Position numbers and translations under genes: made by a program. A stretch of DNA of 64,000 nucleotides from an uncultured Bacteroidales bacterium (lineage in GTDB: Bacteria; Bacteroidota; Bacteroidia; Bacteroidales; P3): positions 1 through 64,000 of the forward strand of contig ONIP01000017.1 of assembly GCA_900317955.1 (NCBI GenBank). The letters run 5' to 3'. The notes under the pieces were generated by a model, which did not search any database, was not told the DNA's origin, and saw nothing but the letters and a program-made list of their open reading frames with translations. Positions 1 to 9,410 of the stretch are shown here, piece after piece. Position 1 is the stretch's first letter, and every line of letters starts with the position of its first letter.

Positions 1-96
1 GGACATTTCTCGGACCTCAAGAACAAACTGCGAAACCACAATGGAATGTCACGAAGACGCAAGATAAAGATGATACTGGAGTATCTCAACTCGTAA
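1..96 (+). CDS. C-terminal end of a truncated gene, possibly a transposase
   Basis: The first base starts an open frame of 31 codons ending in TAA at 94-96. The peptide is basic and ends in a run rich in Arg and Lys (SRRRKIKMILEYLNS). The pattern LKNKLRNHNGMS followed by a basic helix resembles the extreme C-terminus of some DDE insertion-sequence transposases, but this is recall of a pattern on a very short piece. The 5' part lies outside the window. It could equally be the tail of an unrelated basic protein. Confidence 0.4.
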   Translation, partial: GHFSDLKNKLRNHNGMSRRRKIKMILEYLNS

Positions 97-405
97 TCCA
101 ACAATAATTGCGGCACAAAGGCCGCTTAATGGGTTTTCTGAGGCATCTGGAGGTATTACCCAAAGCAAGAAAGGCCGCCTGTAATGGCAGCCCTTGCTTT
201 GGAATAAAACCTCGTCGGATATTCCTTGAGGAGATGCTCCCCAGCAGAGCTCCTCTCCGCTTCGTCGACGGTGCAAAGAAACGACTTGTTTTTGTCCCCA
301 CTAAAATTCGACTGAAAATCAGCCTACTTTTTGTCCATTACGCCTGTCTTCTTGAAATTTGAAGTACGCTGGGGATAGTTTATTTCCTCAGTTCCTTATA
401 TTTTT
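97..405. other. Non-coding stretch after the truncated gene
   Basis: I see no convincing gene here. Two short inverted repeats are visible: GCGGC/GCCGC at 110-125, which could serve the upstream gene as a weak terminator, and GAGGAG/CTCCTC at about 229-255. If the upstream fragment is a transposase, this may include an insertion-sequence end, but no terminal inverted repeat can be paired inside the window. Confidence 0.4.
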
Positions 406-1368
406 TCAATTATCTTGTGTTGGCGTGGGAGGGTTGGAAGGGGTGGATGGTGTGGAAGGCTGTTTGGAGGGCTTTTGTTCTTGTGTTTTTGAGGTCAGGA
501 TAATGGCGTTGGCGACGCGGCGTTGGCCGTAGGTGTCGAAACGGCCGTTGTCGGAGGGATGGTTGACCACGCCTTCAGTGCCGCGGTCTTTGATGTACAT
601 GGTTGAAGAGCCGCCACCGTCGAGGTTGACGGCGTCGCAGCAGCCGAGCCAGCGCATGATGCGAGTGAGTTCGGGAAGGCTGAGACCTTCAGCTTCGCGG
701 CAGTGTCGGCCGTCGGCTACAACAAGGACTACGGTGCCGTCGGGTTTAAGACCTATGGCGGTGCGGTTGTGCCGGCCGTAGACAAAGCGGCGGTCGAGGC
801 GTTGCGGAACGTCGCTGCCTTTGTATATGAGCATGGGACCTGTGGTCATGAGGTTGCTGTCGGGCATGGCGCGCTCGGCCATGCGGTTGCTGTCGGGCAC
901 GGCGAAGCGGGGACGCCGTGTGGGGAGCAGGCGAATGGTGGCGTATTGATAGTATTTGCGGTTGATGGAGTCGTTGCGGGCGGGAGTGTTGATGCCGAGT
1001 TCTTTGCCGTCGATACGCAGGTAGCAGACCGGGATGCCGGAGCGCATGTCGAAGTATGAGCCGTTGATGGCGGCAATGGCGTTGGTGCGGGTGGCGAAAT
1101 CGGCTACAGTGGTGAGAGTTGAATCGGAGACGAATTTGAAGCGGGTGAGCGAGCCGGAGGGGACTTCTATCACACTGAAGTATTGGTTGGAGTTGAATAC
1201 TTGGCGGTGCATAAAATGGTGGTACATGAAACGGAAGCCGTCGAGGGTGTCGGAGTGCCAGTCGGCGTTGACAAAGGCGATGGAGTCGGCGGTGTAGTCG
1301 CGTTGTGCTGAAGCGGGAAGACTGAAAAATATGAGGAGAAGAGTGAGGTAGAGGGTATTATGTTTCAT
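406..1368 (-). CDS. Exported phosphodiester glycosidase (NAGPA-like) family protein
   Basis: A 320-residue protein that starts at ATG with a clear signal peptide ending ASAQ, so it is exported. The region from about residue 80 to 290 looks like the NAGPA domain (phosphodiester alpha-N-acetylglucosaminidase fold): GSYFDMR, then GRHNRTAIGLKPDG, DGRHCREAEGLSL, and the hallmark NLDGGGSSTM near the end. The family hydrolyses or binds GlcNAc-phosphodiester or related exopolysaccharide bonds; the exact substrate here is unknown. The last 30 residues are a Pro/Ser/Thr/Gln-rich low-complexity tail. It lies last in a likely tamB / lytTR / this-gene operon, 36 bp after the regulator, so it may be an envelope-remodelling enzyme. 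Confidence 0.82.
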   Translation of the reverse strand: MKHNTLYLTLLLIFFSLPASAQRDYTADSIAFVNADWHSDTLDGFRFMYHHFMHRQVFNSNQYFSVIEVPSGSLTRFKFVSDSTLTTVADFATRTNAIAAINGSYFDMRSGIPVCYLRIDGKELGINTPARNDSINRKYYQYATIRLLPTRRPRFAVPDSNRMAERAMPDSNLMTTGPMLIYKGSDVPQRLDRRFVYGRHNRTAIGLKPDGTVVLVVADGRHCREAEGLSLPELTRIMRWLGCCDAVNLDGGGSSTMYIKDRGTEGVVNHPSDNGRFDTYGQRRVANAIILTSKTQEQKPSKQPSTPSTPSNPPTPTQDN

Positions 1369-1404
1369 GTGCGGGATGAGGTTTGATGTTTAATGGTTTG
1401 GGGG

Positions 1405-2250
1405 TTAGTTGCCGAAGAGGCGGATGAGTTCGGAGGCGTAGGATTTGGAGACGGGGATGTCTTCGATGCCGGGATGGTCTATTTCGGCAAAGACGCCTTG
1501 GGTAGTACGTTTGAGGGTGCGGATGTGGGAGAGGTTGACGAAGTAGGAGCGGTGGCAGCGCACCAGTCCGTTGTTGGAGGCGATGGTTTCAAGGCCTTTG
1601 AGGGTGTTGCGGAGACTGTAGCGGACGAGTTTGCTTTCGTCGTCGTAGCAAACGGTGACGTAGTTGCCAGCGGATTCGAGACAGATGACGCGGTCGGTGC
1701 CGACAACGAGTTTTACGTTTCCTTTTTCATCGGTGAAGCGTATCATACTGCTTTCGGTGCGTTCTATTCCGCGGCTTAGGTCAAGGATTTTGGATTGCGC
1801 TTGTTGCAGGCGTAGGTCGCGGTCGGAGAGTTGCATGGTGAGCCAGTAGATGACGTAGGGGAAGACGATGAGGCCGAAGCCGGTGATGAGCATGCGGGGG
1901 AGGAGGTTGAAGAAGCGCATGTGGAAGTATAGAGCGACGAAGAGGGTGACAAAGGCGGAGGCTGACACCCATTCTGTTATTTGCCAGAGGAGCCATTCTT
2001 TGTTGGAGAGGTTGTGGCGGACGAGGGCCACGCAGAGGATGGTGCGGCTGATGGCGAGTACCAGAAAGATGATGGCGCAGATGATGGGAAGGCAGAAACT
2101 GTCGTGCTGTTCCCAGAGTTCCATGAGGTTGCCGCCGCGGTCGTAGAATTGGGGTTGGTAGCATACCATGAACAGCAGGACGAAGAGTGGTACTGCAAAG
2201 ACGAAGAGCAGATTGCTTTTAAGAGAGTAGTAATTTTCGGATATGTTCAT
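1405..2250 (-). CDS. Membrane-bound LytTR-family transcriptional regulator
   Basis: A 281-residue protein with four hydrophobic segments in the first 135 residues (about 15-33, 52-75, 85-107 and 113-135), a short charged linker that could coil, and a C-terminal LytTR DNA-binding domain (about 175-278) with the family motifs ICLESAGNYVTVCYDD, RYSLRNTLKGLE and GLVRCHRSYFVNLSHI. LytTR domains bind short direct repeats in promoters. There is no receiver domain, so a signal would have to come through the membrane part. It starts at an ATG 45 bp after tamB stops, so co-transcription is likely. The same architecture recurs at 21008-21880. Confidence 0.85.
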   Translation of the reverse strand: MNISENYYSLKSNLLFVFAVPLFVLLFMVCYQPQFYDRGGNLMELWEQHDSFCLPIICAIIFLVLAISRTILCVALVRHNLSNKEWLLWQITEWVSASAFVTLFVALYFHMRFFNLLPRMLITGFGLIVFPYVIYWLTMQLSDRDLRLQQAQSKILDLSRGIERTESSMIRFTDEKGNVKLVVGTDRVICLESAGNYVTVCYDDESKLVRYSLRNTLKGLETIASNNGLVRCHRSYFVNLSHIRTLKRTTQGVFAEIDHPGIEDIPVSKSYASELIRLFGN

Positions 2251-2295
2251 GTTTTAAGGGTGTTTTATGGGGAGGCTGATGCCTTGGGAGGGGCG

Positions 2296-5200
2296 TCAGC
2301 GTTGTTTTCCGAGCGGGGAATCGGAGGGTTTGAGCAAGGAGCGGCGGCGCAGCCAGGGGAAGAGGTCGTAGAAGCTGTCGAAGTCTTTGGTGAGTTTGAT
2401 GCCGATGCCTTGCTTGTAGGGGAGTTCGGTGCGGGTGTAGAAGCTGGTGTTGGAGCGGTGGAAGCCGTAGAAGTTGAAGGTGGGGTTGAAGCGGTAGCCT
2501 ACTTCGACATCGCCGACGAGGACGTTGCCCGAGGTGTTTTCCATCTGGGAGTTGGTGTTGCCGTAGCCGAATGTGGATTCGAAGTAGAGTTTGTTCCATT
2601 GTTTGCTGATGCCGACATCGAATTTTCCGGCAGTGGTGCCGGTGGCGGCTTGGTATTTGAAGTCGACGTCGACCACTTTGACGAGGTTGGAGACGAGGCT
2701 GCTGGCTGAGGAGGTGAGCAGATTGATGCTTCCGCCGTCGCCGAGGGGGTTGAGCGCACTCTGTTCGGTGCCGACGGGGGCAAAACGTCCCATGAGGAGG
2801 ATGGAGATGGATTGGTTGAGGAGGTCGCGTTCGTTGTTTTTGTCGATGTAGGAGAAGACTTGTTCGGAGACGCTTTGTTCGGCGTTGGGGAGACGTATGT
2901 CGAAGCGGATGGATGGTTGCTGCAGAGTGCCTGCGAGGCTTATGACGTCTTGTACTTGGACGTAGGTGTCGGTGGCGTCGGAGGTGAGGGTGGCGAGGTT
3001 GACACGCTGGTTGTAGACAGCGTTGATGTTGAAGCGGGCGTCGTTGATGTTGCCGGGGAAGTTGAGGGTGCTTCCTTCTTCGATGGCGAAGTTTTTGTTG
3101 ATGAGTTGGATGAGAGAGAGGGAGAGGTTGCCGTGGGTGAATTCGTAGTTACCGAGGATGTTGGGTTCGTTGCTTCCGCGCATGGTGACCTGGATATCGC
3201 CGCGACCGACGGCGGTGACTTGTGCGGTGAGTTGGTCAAAGTCCATTGGGAGGTGGAGGGTGACGTCGGGGGTGACGGTGACGTTGGCCTGGAGGTTGAG
3301 GCGTTGTGAGGGTAGGGCTTGACGTGATGGGGTGAGACGGCGGGGAGTGATTTGGGGCTGGATGAAGACGATGAATTCGTTTTCGCTGATTTCTTTGCGG
3401 TTGGAGATGGGGACGAAGAGTTCGCTGCCTTGCTGAGAGGTAGCCTCGACGGCTACTTGCAGACGTTGGATTGGACCGCTGACGCGGCCGTTGGCACTCG
3501 CGATAAGTTTGCCGTAGAATGATTGATCGGAGGCGGGGAGGTCGAGGATTTTTAGGCGGTCGGTGTTGAGGTTGAGGTCGAGGGTGGTGCCGTTGTTGAG
3601 GTCAATTGTACCGTTGAGGAGGGCGCGGTTCTGTTCGTTGTCGGTGATGCTAAAGTTGTTGAGTTGCAGGCCGAGTCCGTCAACTTTCACACTGTCGTTG
3701 ACGAAGTAGGTGACGCCTGTGGATTTTAGCTTGAGCCGCGACTGGAGTAGAGCGAGGTTGCCATGGAGGTGGGGTGAGTTGAGGGGGCCTTCGGCATGGA
3801 TGTGGGCTTTCAAAGTGCCCTGTAGTTCGTCGACGGCTTGCTGGAGTATGGGTTGGGCTATTTGGAGGGGAAGATGGTCAGCGTCGAGGTCGAAGTTGAT
3901 TTCGTTGTTGCGAGATGAGGTGAGGAGGTAGCCGTGGAGTTGGAGGGGTGTAAGGTTTCCGTTGACGGCTACTACGTCGGCAAGGAGTTTGGCTTGGTCG
4001 GTTTGGTATTGGGTGTTGATGTTGAGCGTACCGAGGGATTGGTGGTTGACCATGCAGTCCTCGACTTGGAGGTTGGCGTCGAGGCGGGTGTCGGATTTGA
4101 AGTCTTTTGCCTGGACGGTGCCTTGCAGGGTGCCTTGGATGGCGACAGGCTGCGAAGCGAGGAGTAGGGTGGCCAACTGGCCGATGGGGAAGTCGTCGAA
4201 ACGGGCGTCGACATGGTCATGGTCGGAGCCAGAGATAAGTGCGTTGAGGGCGACGGAGCAGGAACTGATGCTGTTAGAACCTGGGTTGGCGGTCATGCCG
4301 TAGATGCGGAGGTTGTCGAATTGCAGGCGTTGTTGGTTGAAGCGTATGCCGTCGGTGCAGACTATGCTCCATTCTTGGCCGACGACATAGAAGTGTGGCT
4401 TGGTAATCATGATGCGGTTGTCGTCGCGGGTGCTGGTGAGGAAGAACTCGAGGTCGCCTTGGTTGGCGAGGGTGGCGGCGTTGTCGTCCCACCGTAGGGC
4501 GAGAGTGGAGAGTGAAGGAGTGAGCGTGGTGGTGAGATTGAGGTTGTCGAGTATGTTGATGGGACCGCTGCGGAGGGTAGTGGCTCGAAGTATCAGACGG
4601 TAGGTTTCGCCCAAGGGAGTGGCGTCGAGGCCAAGGTCGCGGAGTTGGATGGTTCCGTAGTTGAGGGAGTCGGAGGTGAGGATGAGTTTGAGGCTTTCGG
4701 AGCCGTTGTAGTTGCCGAGGATGTGGGTGCCGTCGGCAATGAGGATGTTGGGCATGAGATCGGCGAAGGAGCCTTGGGGGTCGTTCCAGAGCATTTCGAA
4801 ATGGAAATTGTCGGGAGCGAGGGGGTTGGCGGCCTGGGCGGCAATATCGGAATTGGTGGGAGTGTCGGGGGGCTCGGGGTTGTCGAGGTAGGGGTTGATG
4901 TAGGCTGGCAGGAAGCGGCGGCAGAAGTCTTGGACCATGAGGGGAAGGTGGGTGAAGGGGAATTGTCCGTCGAGATTTAGCGTGAGCCAGTCGCATCCGG
5001 CTACGATGTGTTTGGACTGTTCCTGGCTTACAGCTTGGAGGACGATATTTTGGAGGGCGACGGAGCGTTCTCCGAGCTCGAGAAGCGTGTTGCGGAAGGA
5101 GGCATCGGCACTGAGGTTTTCGGGGTCTTGTCCGCTGAGTGTAGCCTGGAGATGGGTGGAGAGGGTGACTGGTTGGGAGGAGTGGAGCAGTCCGAGGTCG

Positions 5201-6807
5201 GAGAGACGGGCATGATTAAGGCGGGCATCGGCGTGGTAGGAAGAGTCGTTGAGATTCCCGTAGGCGTTGATGTCAAGGTCTATGAGTGAGTCTCGGATGC
5301 CAAAGTCGGCATTGAATTCACCATGGTTAATGTCGGCGGAGAGCCATGTGCGACCGATGTTGTTGCCGCGTAGGCGCGTGTTGTATAGGCGGCCTTCGAC
5401 GTTGGCGGAGAGGGCAGGGAGGGAGGTGCCTGAGCCTTGGAAAGAGAGGTGGAGACCTGTGCGTGAGACCCAGGGGTTGGGGAGGAGGGGTGCGACGCCG
5501 ATATTGCGGGAGTCGATGTCGCCAAGCCAGGTATATTGCAGAAGGGAGGTGTCGTAGAGGAGGTGTGCGTGGGTTTCGAGGTCGCCGATAAGGCTGTTGA
5601 GGTTTGCCCATGCTTCGAGGTCGTGCATGCCGCCGTGGGCTTCGGCAGAGAGGTCGATGACGGCCATGCGGCGAGTGATGTCGGGGAGGGTGAAGTGGAC
5701 GGATTCGGGCAGTTGGATGGCGGCGAGGTCGTCGTGGTTGGTGTGGAGACGGTGGAGGACGGCGTTGAGGGTGGTTTTTTCAATGAAGGGGAGACCTTTG
5801 ATGTCGGCGTCGAGTAACAGGCGGCTGCTTTCGCCGAACTGGCAGAGGAGGTTCTGCGCATTGAGGTCGGCGATGGTTCCGTAGATGTGGCCTTGGGTGG
5901 CGATTTTGACGTTGGTGCCCCACAGAACGGGAGCCCAAAAGGCAGCGTCGCGGAGATTGACTTCGGTGCCTTCTTTGATGGTGACGTCGTGGAAGACGGT
6001 GTTGCAGTAATCCGACATCTCTTCCCAACCGTTGAAGTCGAGACGGGCGTCCATGAAGACACGGCTGTCGTCGGTTTGGAGGTCGATATTGGTGGCACTG
6101 ATGCCGTTGGGGCTGACTTCGGCATCCATGGAGAGGTCGACGATGTGGAGTCCTGATTCTTCGGTGGTGGTGAGGGAGACGACACGGGTTTTGACGTGGT
6201 CGTTGGCGACATGGATGTTGCGGAGTACGCCGCTGGTGTTCCAGTAGCGCATGTGGGGGATGACTACGCCGTGGGCGTAAAGGCGGGGATGTTCGGGTTC
6301 GGGGAGGTCTTGAATGTAACTTATGTTATGGAGGCGGAGTTCATCGACATCGACAGTGAAGACTTGAGTGGCGGGTGTTGTATCAGGGGTGGAGCGAGCG
6401 GCATAGTAGTCGATGATGAAGTTGAGGTTGATGCCAGATTTGCCGTCAGGGTAGCGGAAGGTGTGGAGATGGTAGCGGCCGTTACGGAGGTAGACGGAAC
6501 GGAAATGAAGACCGGAGCCGTTGAAGGGGAATTGTTTGAAGCGGCAGGTGATCCGGTCACCGTAATAGATGGTGTCGTTGGTTGGGGAGATGAGTTCTAT
6601 TTTGTCGAGAATGACGTGGCTGAAAGGGCTTGCGTGTAGCGCGCCGATGCGGACTTTGCCACCCCATTCTTTGGAAAAGTAGTCGCTTACAACGGCACCG
6701 AGGTAGGATTGAACGATGGTGCTGTTGAGTGCGGCGACGAGGAGGTAGAGCAGCAGAAAGAAAGAGACTACCACACGCCGGATTGCATATTTGTTTGCCT
6801 TGCCCAT
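2296..6807 (-). CDS. tamB: TamB/DUF490 family inner-membrane anchored translocation and lipid-transport protein
   Basis: About 1503 residues from the ATG at 6805-6807, beginning MGKANKYAIRR. A longer frame opens at a TTG at 6840 but adds 11 unlikely residues. One N-terminal membrane anchor (about 9-29) is followed by a very long beta-rich region, then the conserved TamB C-terminal domain: LNFPGNINDARFNI, DVISLAGTLQQPSIRFDI, and the end region GKFDVGISKQWNKLYFES with YFKYQ-type strands. TamB proteins span the periplasm and act in outer-membrane protein assembly and phospholipid transport. It is divergent from tsaD, a neighbourhood common in Bacteroidota. It leads a likely operon with the LytTR regulator and NAGPA-like gene. 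Confidence 0.88.
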   Translation of the reverse strand: MGKANKYAIRRVVVSFFLLLYLLVAALNSTIVQSYLGAVVSDYFSKEWGGKVRIGALHASPFSHVILDKIELISPTNDTIYYGDRITCRFKQFPFNGSGLHFRSVYLRNGRYHLHTFRYPDGKSGINLNFIIDYYAARSTPDTTPATQVFTVDVDELRLHNISYIQDLPEPEHPRLYAHGVVIPHMRYWNTSGVLRNIHVANDHVKTRVVSLTTTEESGLHIVDLSMDAEVSPNGISATNIDLQTDDSRVFMDARLDFNGWEEMSDYCNTVFHDVTIKEGTEVNLRDAAFWAPVLWGTNVKIATQGHIYGTIADLNAQNLLCQFGESSRLLLDADIKGLPFIEKTTLNAVLHRLHTNHDDLAAIQLPESVHFTLPDITRRMAVIDLSAEAHGGMHDLEAWANLNSLIGDLETHAHLLYDTSLLQYTWLGDIDSRNIGVAPLLPNPWVSRTGLHLSFQGSGTSLPALSANVEGRLYNTRLRGNNIGRTWLSADINHGEFNADFGIRDSLIDLDINAYGNLNDSSYHADARLNHARLSDLGLLHSSQPVTLSTHLQATLSGQDPENLSADASFRNTLLELGERSVALQNIVLQAVSQEQSKHIVAGCDWLTLNLDGQFPFTHLPLMVQDFCRRFLPAYINPYLDNPEPPDTPTNSDIAAQAANPLAPDNFHFEMLWNDPQGSFADLMPNILIADGTHILGNYNGSESLKLILTSDSLNYGTIQLRDLGLDATPLGETYRLILRATTLRSGPINILDNLNLTTTLTPSLSTLALRWDDNAATLANQGDLEFFLTSTRDDNRIMITKPHFYVVGQEWSIVCTDGIRFNQQRLQFDNLRIYGMTANPGSNSISSCSVALNALISGSDHDHVDARFDDFPIGQLATLLLASQPVAIQGTLQGTVQAKDFKSDTRLDANLQVEDCMVNHQSLGTLNINTQYQTDQAKLLADVVAVNGNLTPLQLHGYLLTSSRNNEINFDLDADHLPLQIAQPILQQAVDELQGTLKAHIHAEGPLNSPHLHGNLALLQSRLKLKSTGVTYFVNDSVKVDGLGLQLNNFSITDNEQNRALLNGTIDLNNGTTLDLNLNTDRLKILDLPASDQSFYGKLIASANGRVSGPIQRLQVAVEATSQQGSELFVPISNRKEISENEFIVFIQPQITPRRLTPSRQALPSQRLNLQANVTVTPDVTLHLPMDFDQLTAQVTAVGRGDIQVTMRGSNEPNILGNYEFTHGNLSLSLIQLINKNFAIEEGSTLNFPGNINDARFNINAVYNQRVNLATLTSDATDTYVQVQDVISLAGTLQQPSIRFDIRLPNAEQSVSEQVFSYIDKNNERDLLNQSISILLMGRFAPVGTEQSALNPLGDGGSINLLTSSASSLVSNLVKVVDVDFKYQAATGTTAGKFDVGISKQWNKLYFESTFGYGNTNSQMENTSGNVLVGDVEVGYRFNPTFNFYGFHRSNTSFYTRTELPYKQGIGIKLTKDFDSFYDLFPWLRRRSLLKPSDSPLGKQR

Positions 6808-7364
6808 GAGTTGCGAAGAGGTGGGTAATGCTTCCCACAAAATATTATAACGTCACTTTTAGGGAAAAAGTATGTGACGAGTATTTTTTTATAATAAGTA
6901 GATTCTATTCACCCATTGGTTGGCAATGATAATGTTCTTTTTTAAACTTAATGTTCTTGTATTTTTGGTAATTACACGGTAATTCGTGTTTAATGTTCAG
7001 TGTTGATTATCATGAATGCCCCCTTCAGGGATAATTGATAGAGGTTACCAAAAGAGTTTGAAGGGCGTTGAGGAATGGTCGAATAGGGTTGACAGGTTGA
7101 GGGAAATAGGGTTTTGGTAGGGGGTTGACAAAGGGTTTGAAGGGAGTGGGAATGGTAGGTTTTTTATTGTTTGCGATGTTGATGTAATTAATTGGTTTAT
7201 AACAGTAATTGTGGGGTAAAGCAGGTGTGTAGAAATGTAGAGTGTTGGAGTTGAGGGGTTATTTTTTTGCTATAATCAAGAATTTATTTGTAACTTTGCA
7301 AACGGGCAGAATGTGTCCGATAAATAAAATAATTGAGCGGCAAAAGGCCGCAGGAAAGAACGAA
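6808..7364. other. Divergent intergenic region between tamB and tsaD
   Basis: About 560 bp without a convincing gene. The left half is AT-rich; 7050-7170 is G-rich and T-rich on the plus strand, with repeated GTTGACA-like words (7089, 7127) but no clear ORF. A tsaD promoter lies at 7267-7298. No good TAnnTTTG box was found for tamB. Confidence 0.6.
7267..7298 (+). promoter_or_regulatory. Bacteroidota-type promoter of tsaD
   Basis: TTG at 7267-7269 and TAACTTTG at 7291-7298, a match to the -33 TTG / -7 TAnnTTTG consensus with a 21-bp spacer. Transcription should start near 7305, which excludes any tsaD start before that point and favours the ATG at 7365. Confidence 0.7.
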
Positions 7365-8378
7365 ATGGAGAAACCAATCATATTGTCAATAGAATCGTCG
7401 TGTGACGATACATCGGCCGCAGTGCTGTGCGGTGACCGGATACTGAGCAACGTTACTGCATCGCAGAAGGTGCATGAGCAGTATGGCGGGGTGGTGCCGG
7501 AACTGGCGTCACGCGCCCATCAGCAGAATATTGTGCCGGTAGTGGATGCCGCGTTAAAGAACGCAGGAGTGCTGAGCGAGGATATACGTGCGGTGGCATT
7601 TACGAGAGGACCGGGATTGCTTGGGTCGTTGATGGTGGGAGTGTCGTTTGCGAAAGGTTTTGCGCAGTCGCTGAATATCCCGCTGATAGAGGTGAACCAT
7701 TTGCAAGCACATGTGCTGTCGCATTTTATCAAGGAGACAGACGAGAGTGTAGTTCCAGAATTCCCGTTTATATGTTTGCTGGTTAGCGGCGGGCATACAC
7801 AGATATTGTTGTTGAAGAGTCATTTTGGGATGGAAGTGCTGGGAGAAACGATTGATGATGCAGCAGGAGAGGCAATTGACAAAGCGGCAAAGATAATGGA
7901 TTTGGGCTATCCGGGAGGTCCTATCATCGACCGGCTGGCCAAAGAGGGGAATGCCGAGGTGTTCCATTTTGCCGTGCCCCATATTGAAGGGAACAACTAT
8001 AGTTTCAGCGGCATAAAGACGTCATTCCTGTATTTTTTGAGAGACCGCTTGGCAGAAGACCCTGATTTTATTGAGAAGAACAAAGCGGATTTGTGTGCAT
8101 CGATACAACAGTGCATAGTAGGCTTTTTGATGAAGAAGTTGGAACGTGCAGTGAAAGAGACGGGAGTGAAGCAGGTGGCCATAGCCGGAGGCGTATCAGC
8201 CAACAGTTTGCTGCGCAGTGAGTTGGAGCGACTGGGCAAACGGCGCAGACTGCGCGTGTTTATTCCTAAGTTCCAGTATTGTACAGACAATGCCGCCATG
8301 GTGGGCATAGTAGGATATTTCAAGTATTTAAAGGGAGATTTTGCGGATATATCGCTACCGCCTTATGCCAAGGGTTGA
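7365..8378 (+). CDS. tsaD: tRNA N6-adenosine threonylcarbamoyltransferase TsaD
   Basis: 337 residues from the ATG at 7365, preceded by AGGAAAG as ribosome binding site. The frame runs upstream to 7242, but the promoter at 7267-7298 and the normal family length (about 335-345) argue against that start. Visible signatures: SSCDDTSAAVL near the N-terminus, GGVVPELASRAH at 41-52, the metal-binding HLQAH (His112, His116), VSGGHTQ, and CTDNAAMVG near the end. TsaD transfers the threonylcarbamoyl group to A37 of ANN-decoding tRNAs together with TsaB, TsaE and TsaC in the cytoplasm. It is followed after 20 bp by the PorP-like gene. Confidence 0.97.
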   Translation: MEKPIILSIESSCDDTSAAVLCGDRILSNVTASQKVHEQYGGVVPELASRAHQQNIVPVVDAALKNAGVLSEDIRAVAFTRGPGLLGSLMVGVSFAKGFAQSLNIPLIEVNHLQAHVLSHFIKETDESVVPEFPFICLLVSGGHTQILLLKSHFGMEVLGETIDDAAGEAIDKAAKIMDLGYPGGPIIDRLAKEGNAEVFHFAVPHIEGNNYSFSGIKTSFLYFLRDRLAEDPDFIEKNKADLCASIQQCIVGFLMKKLERAVKETGVKQVAIAGGVSANSLLRSELERLGKRRRLRVFIPKFQYCTDNAAMVGIVGYFKYLKGDFADISLPPYAKG

Positions 8379-8398
8379 ATAAATCGAAATAAGACGAT

Positions 8399-9370
8399 AT
8401 GAAACGTTGGATAACAATATGGGCAACGCTGCTTGTGGCTATGGTTGGCCAGGGGCAAGACATTCACTTTTCGCAGGTGGATGCAGACCCGGTATTGCTG
8501 AATCCAGCGTATTCTGGTTTCTATGAGGGTGTAGGACGGTTTGGTATGGTGTACAGGAACCAATGGGCGAGTGTGAGTATCCCTTATCAGACGTTGGCTG
8601 TGTCGGGTGAGATGGCATTGTGGCGCGGAGCAGGACGGAAGGGGTTGAGTGTGGGGATGACTGTGTTTAACGACCATGCCGGGACGTTGCATTACGGAAC
8701 TACGTCGGGACATCTTTCGATAGCTTATTATCAGCCGTTGAACAGGGCAGGGACGAGTATTTTGTCGGTGGGTTTGGAAGGAGGCTTTGCGCAGAGCGGT
8801 TTTGATCCATCGCAGGCAGAGATGGAAGACCCGTCGGAGAGTTTCACAGTGCAGACAGTGCGATATGGTTTGTTGGCGGCAGGTGTGGCGTGGTATTGGC
8901 AGGCGATGTCGGATTTGCATGCCAAGGTTGGATTTTCAGTACGCAATATAAACAGGCCGAATATATCTTATATGCAGTTGGATGACACCCACTTGGAAAG
9001 AAGATACAGCATGTTTGCCCGTGCGGAATTTAGAAAATGGCAAAGTATATCGCTGTTGCCAGTAGTGCTGTGGCAACATCAAGGGAAGCATTCTGAGTTG
9101 GTGTATGGCGCAGATTTGAAGTGGTATATAGAAGAGGACGGAGCCAGAGAGGTTAGTTTGCGAGCAGGGTTGGCTTTTCGTCATGCAGATGCGATAATCG
9201 CCAATTTGATGATGGAGTATGGCGCATTTCTGTTTACATTCAGTTATGATGCCAATGTGTCGGGGCTTTCGGTTGCGAGCGGAGGAATAGGGGCTTTTGA
9301 GGGGGGAATGGTGTACCGATTCACATCGGGCAACAAGAAGACGAAACGGATAAAATGCCCGCAGTATTGA
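8399..9370 (+). CDS. PorP/SprF family type IX secretion-associated outer membrane protein
   Basis: 323 residues. A signal peptide (MKRWITIWATLLVAMVGQGQ) is followed by the family hallmark at the mature N-terminus, DIHFSQVDADPVLLNPAYSG, the counterpart of the usual FSQYM..INPAYAG motif. The rest alternates short amphipathic strands, as expected of a PorP/SprF outer-membrane beta-barrel, ending in GMVYRF. In T9SS bacteria such proteins sit beside PorE-type OmpA proteins and anchor or help secrete particular substrates. Here the next gene (9411) is exactly such a PD40-OmpA protein, so the two probably work together. The core T9SS genes are not in this window. Confidence 0.85.
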   Translation: MKRWITIWATLLVAMVGQGQDIHFSQVDADPVLLNPAYSGFYEGVGRFGMVYRNQWASVSIPYQTLAVSGEMALWRGAGRKGLSVGMTVFNDHAGTLHYGTTSGHLSIAYYQPLNRAGTSILSVGLEGGFAQSGFDPSQAEMEDPSESFTVQTVRYGLLAAGVAWYWQAMSDLHAKVGFSVRNINRPNISYMQLDDTHLERRYSMFARAEFRKWQSISLLPVVLWQHQGKHSELVYGADLKWYIEEDGAREVSLRAGLAFRHADAIIANLMMEYGAFLFTFSYDANVSGLSVASGGIGAFEGGMVYRFTSGNKKTKRIKCPQY

Positions 9371-9410
9371 TAAAAGAACAAATGTCAAAAAAGAATAACA
9401 ATTTAGTGAT

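Noticed and set aside
7242..7364. 41-residue N-terminal extension of TsaD
   Set aside because: It would start at a TTG before the promoter and lacks family similarity.
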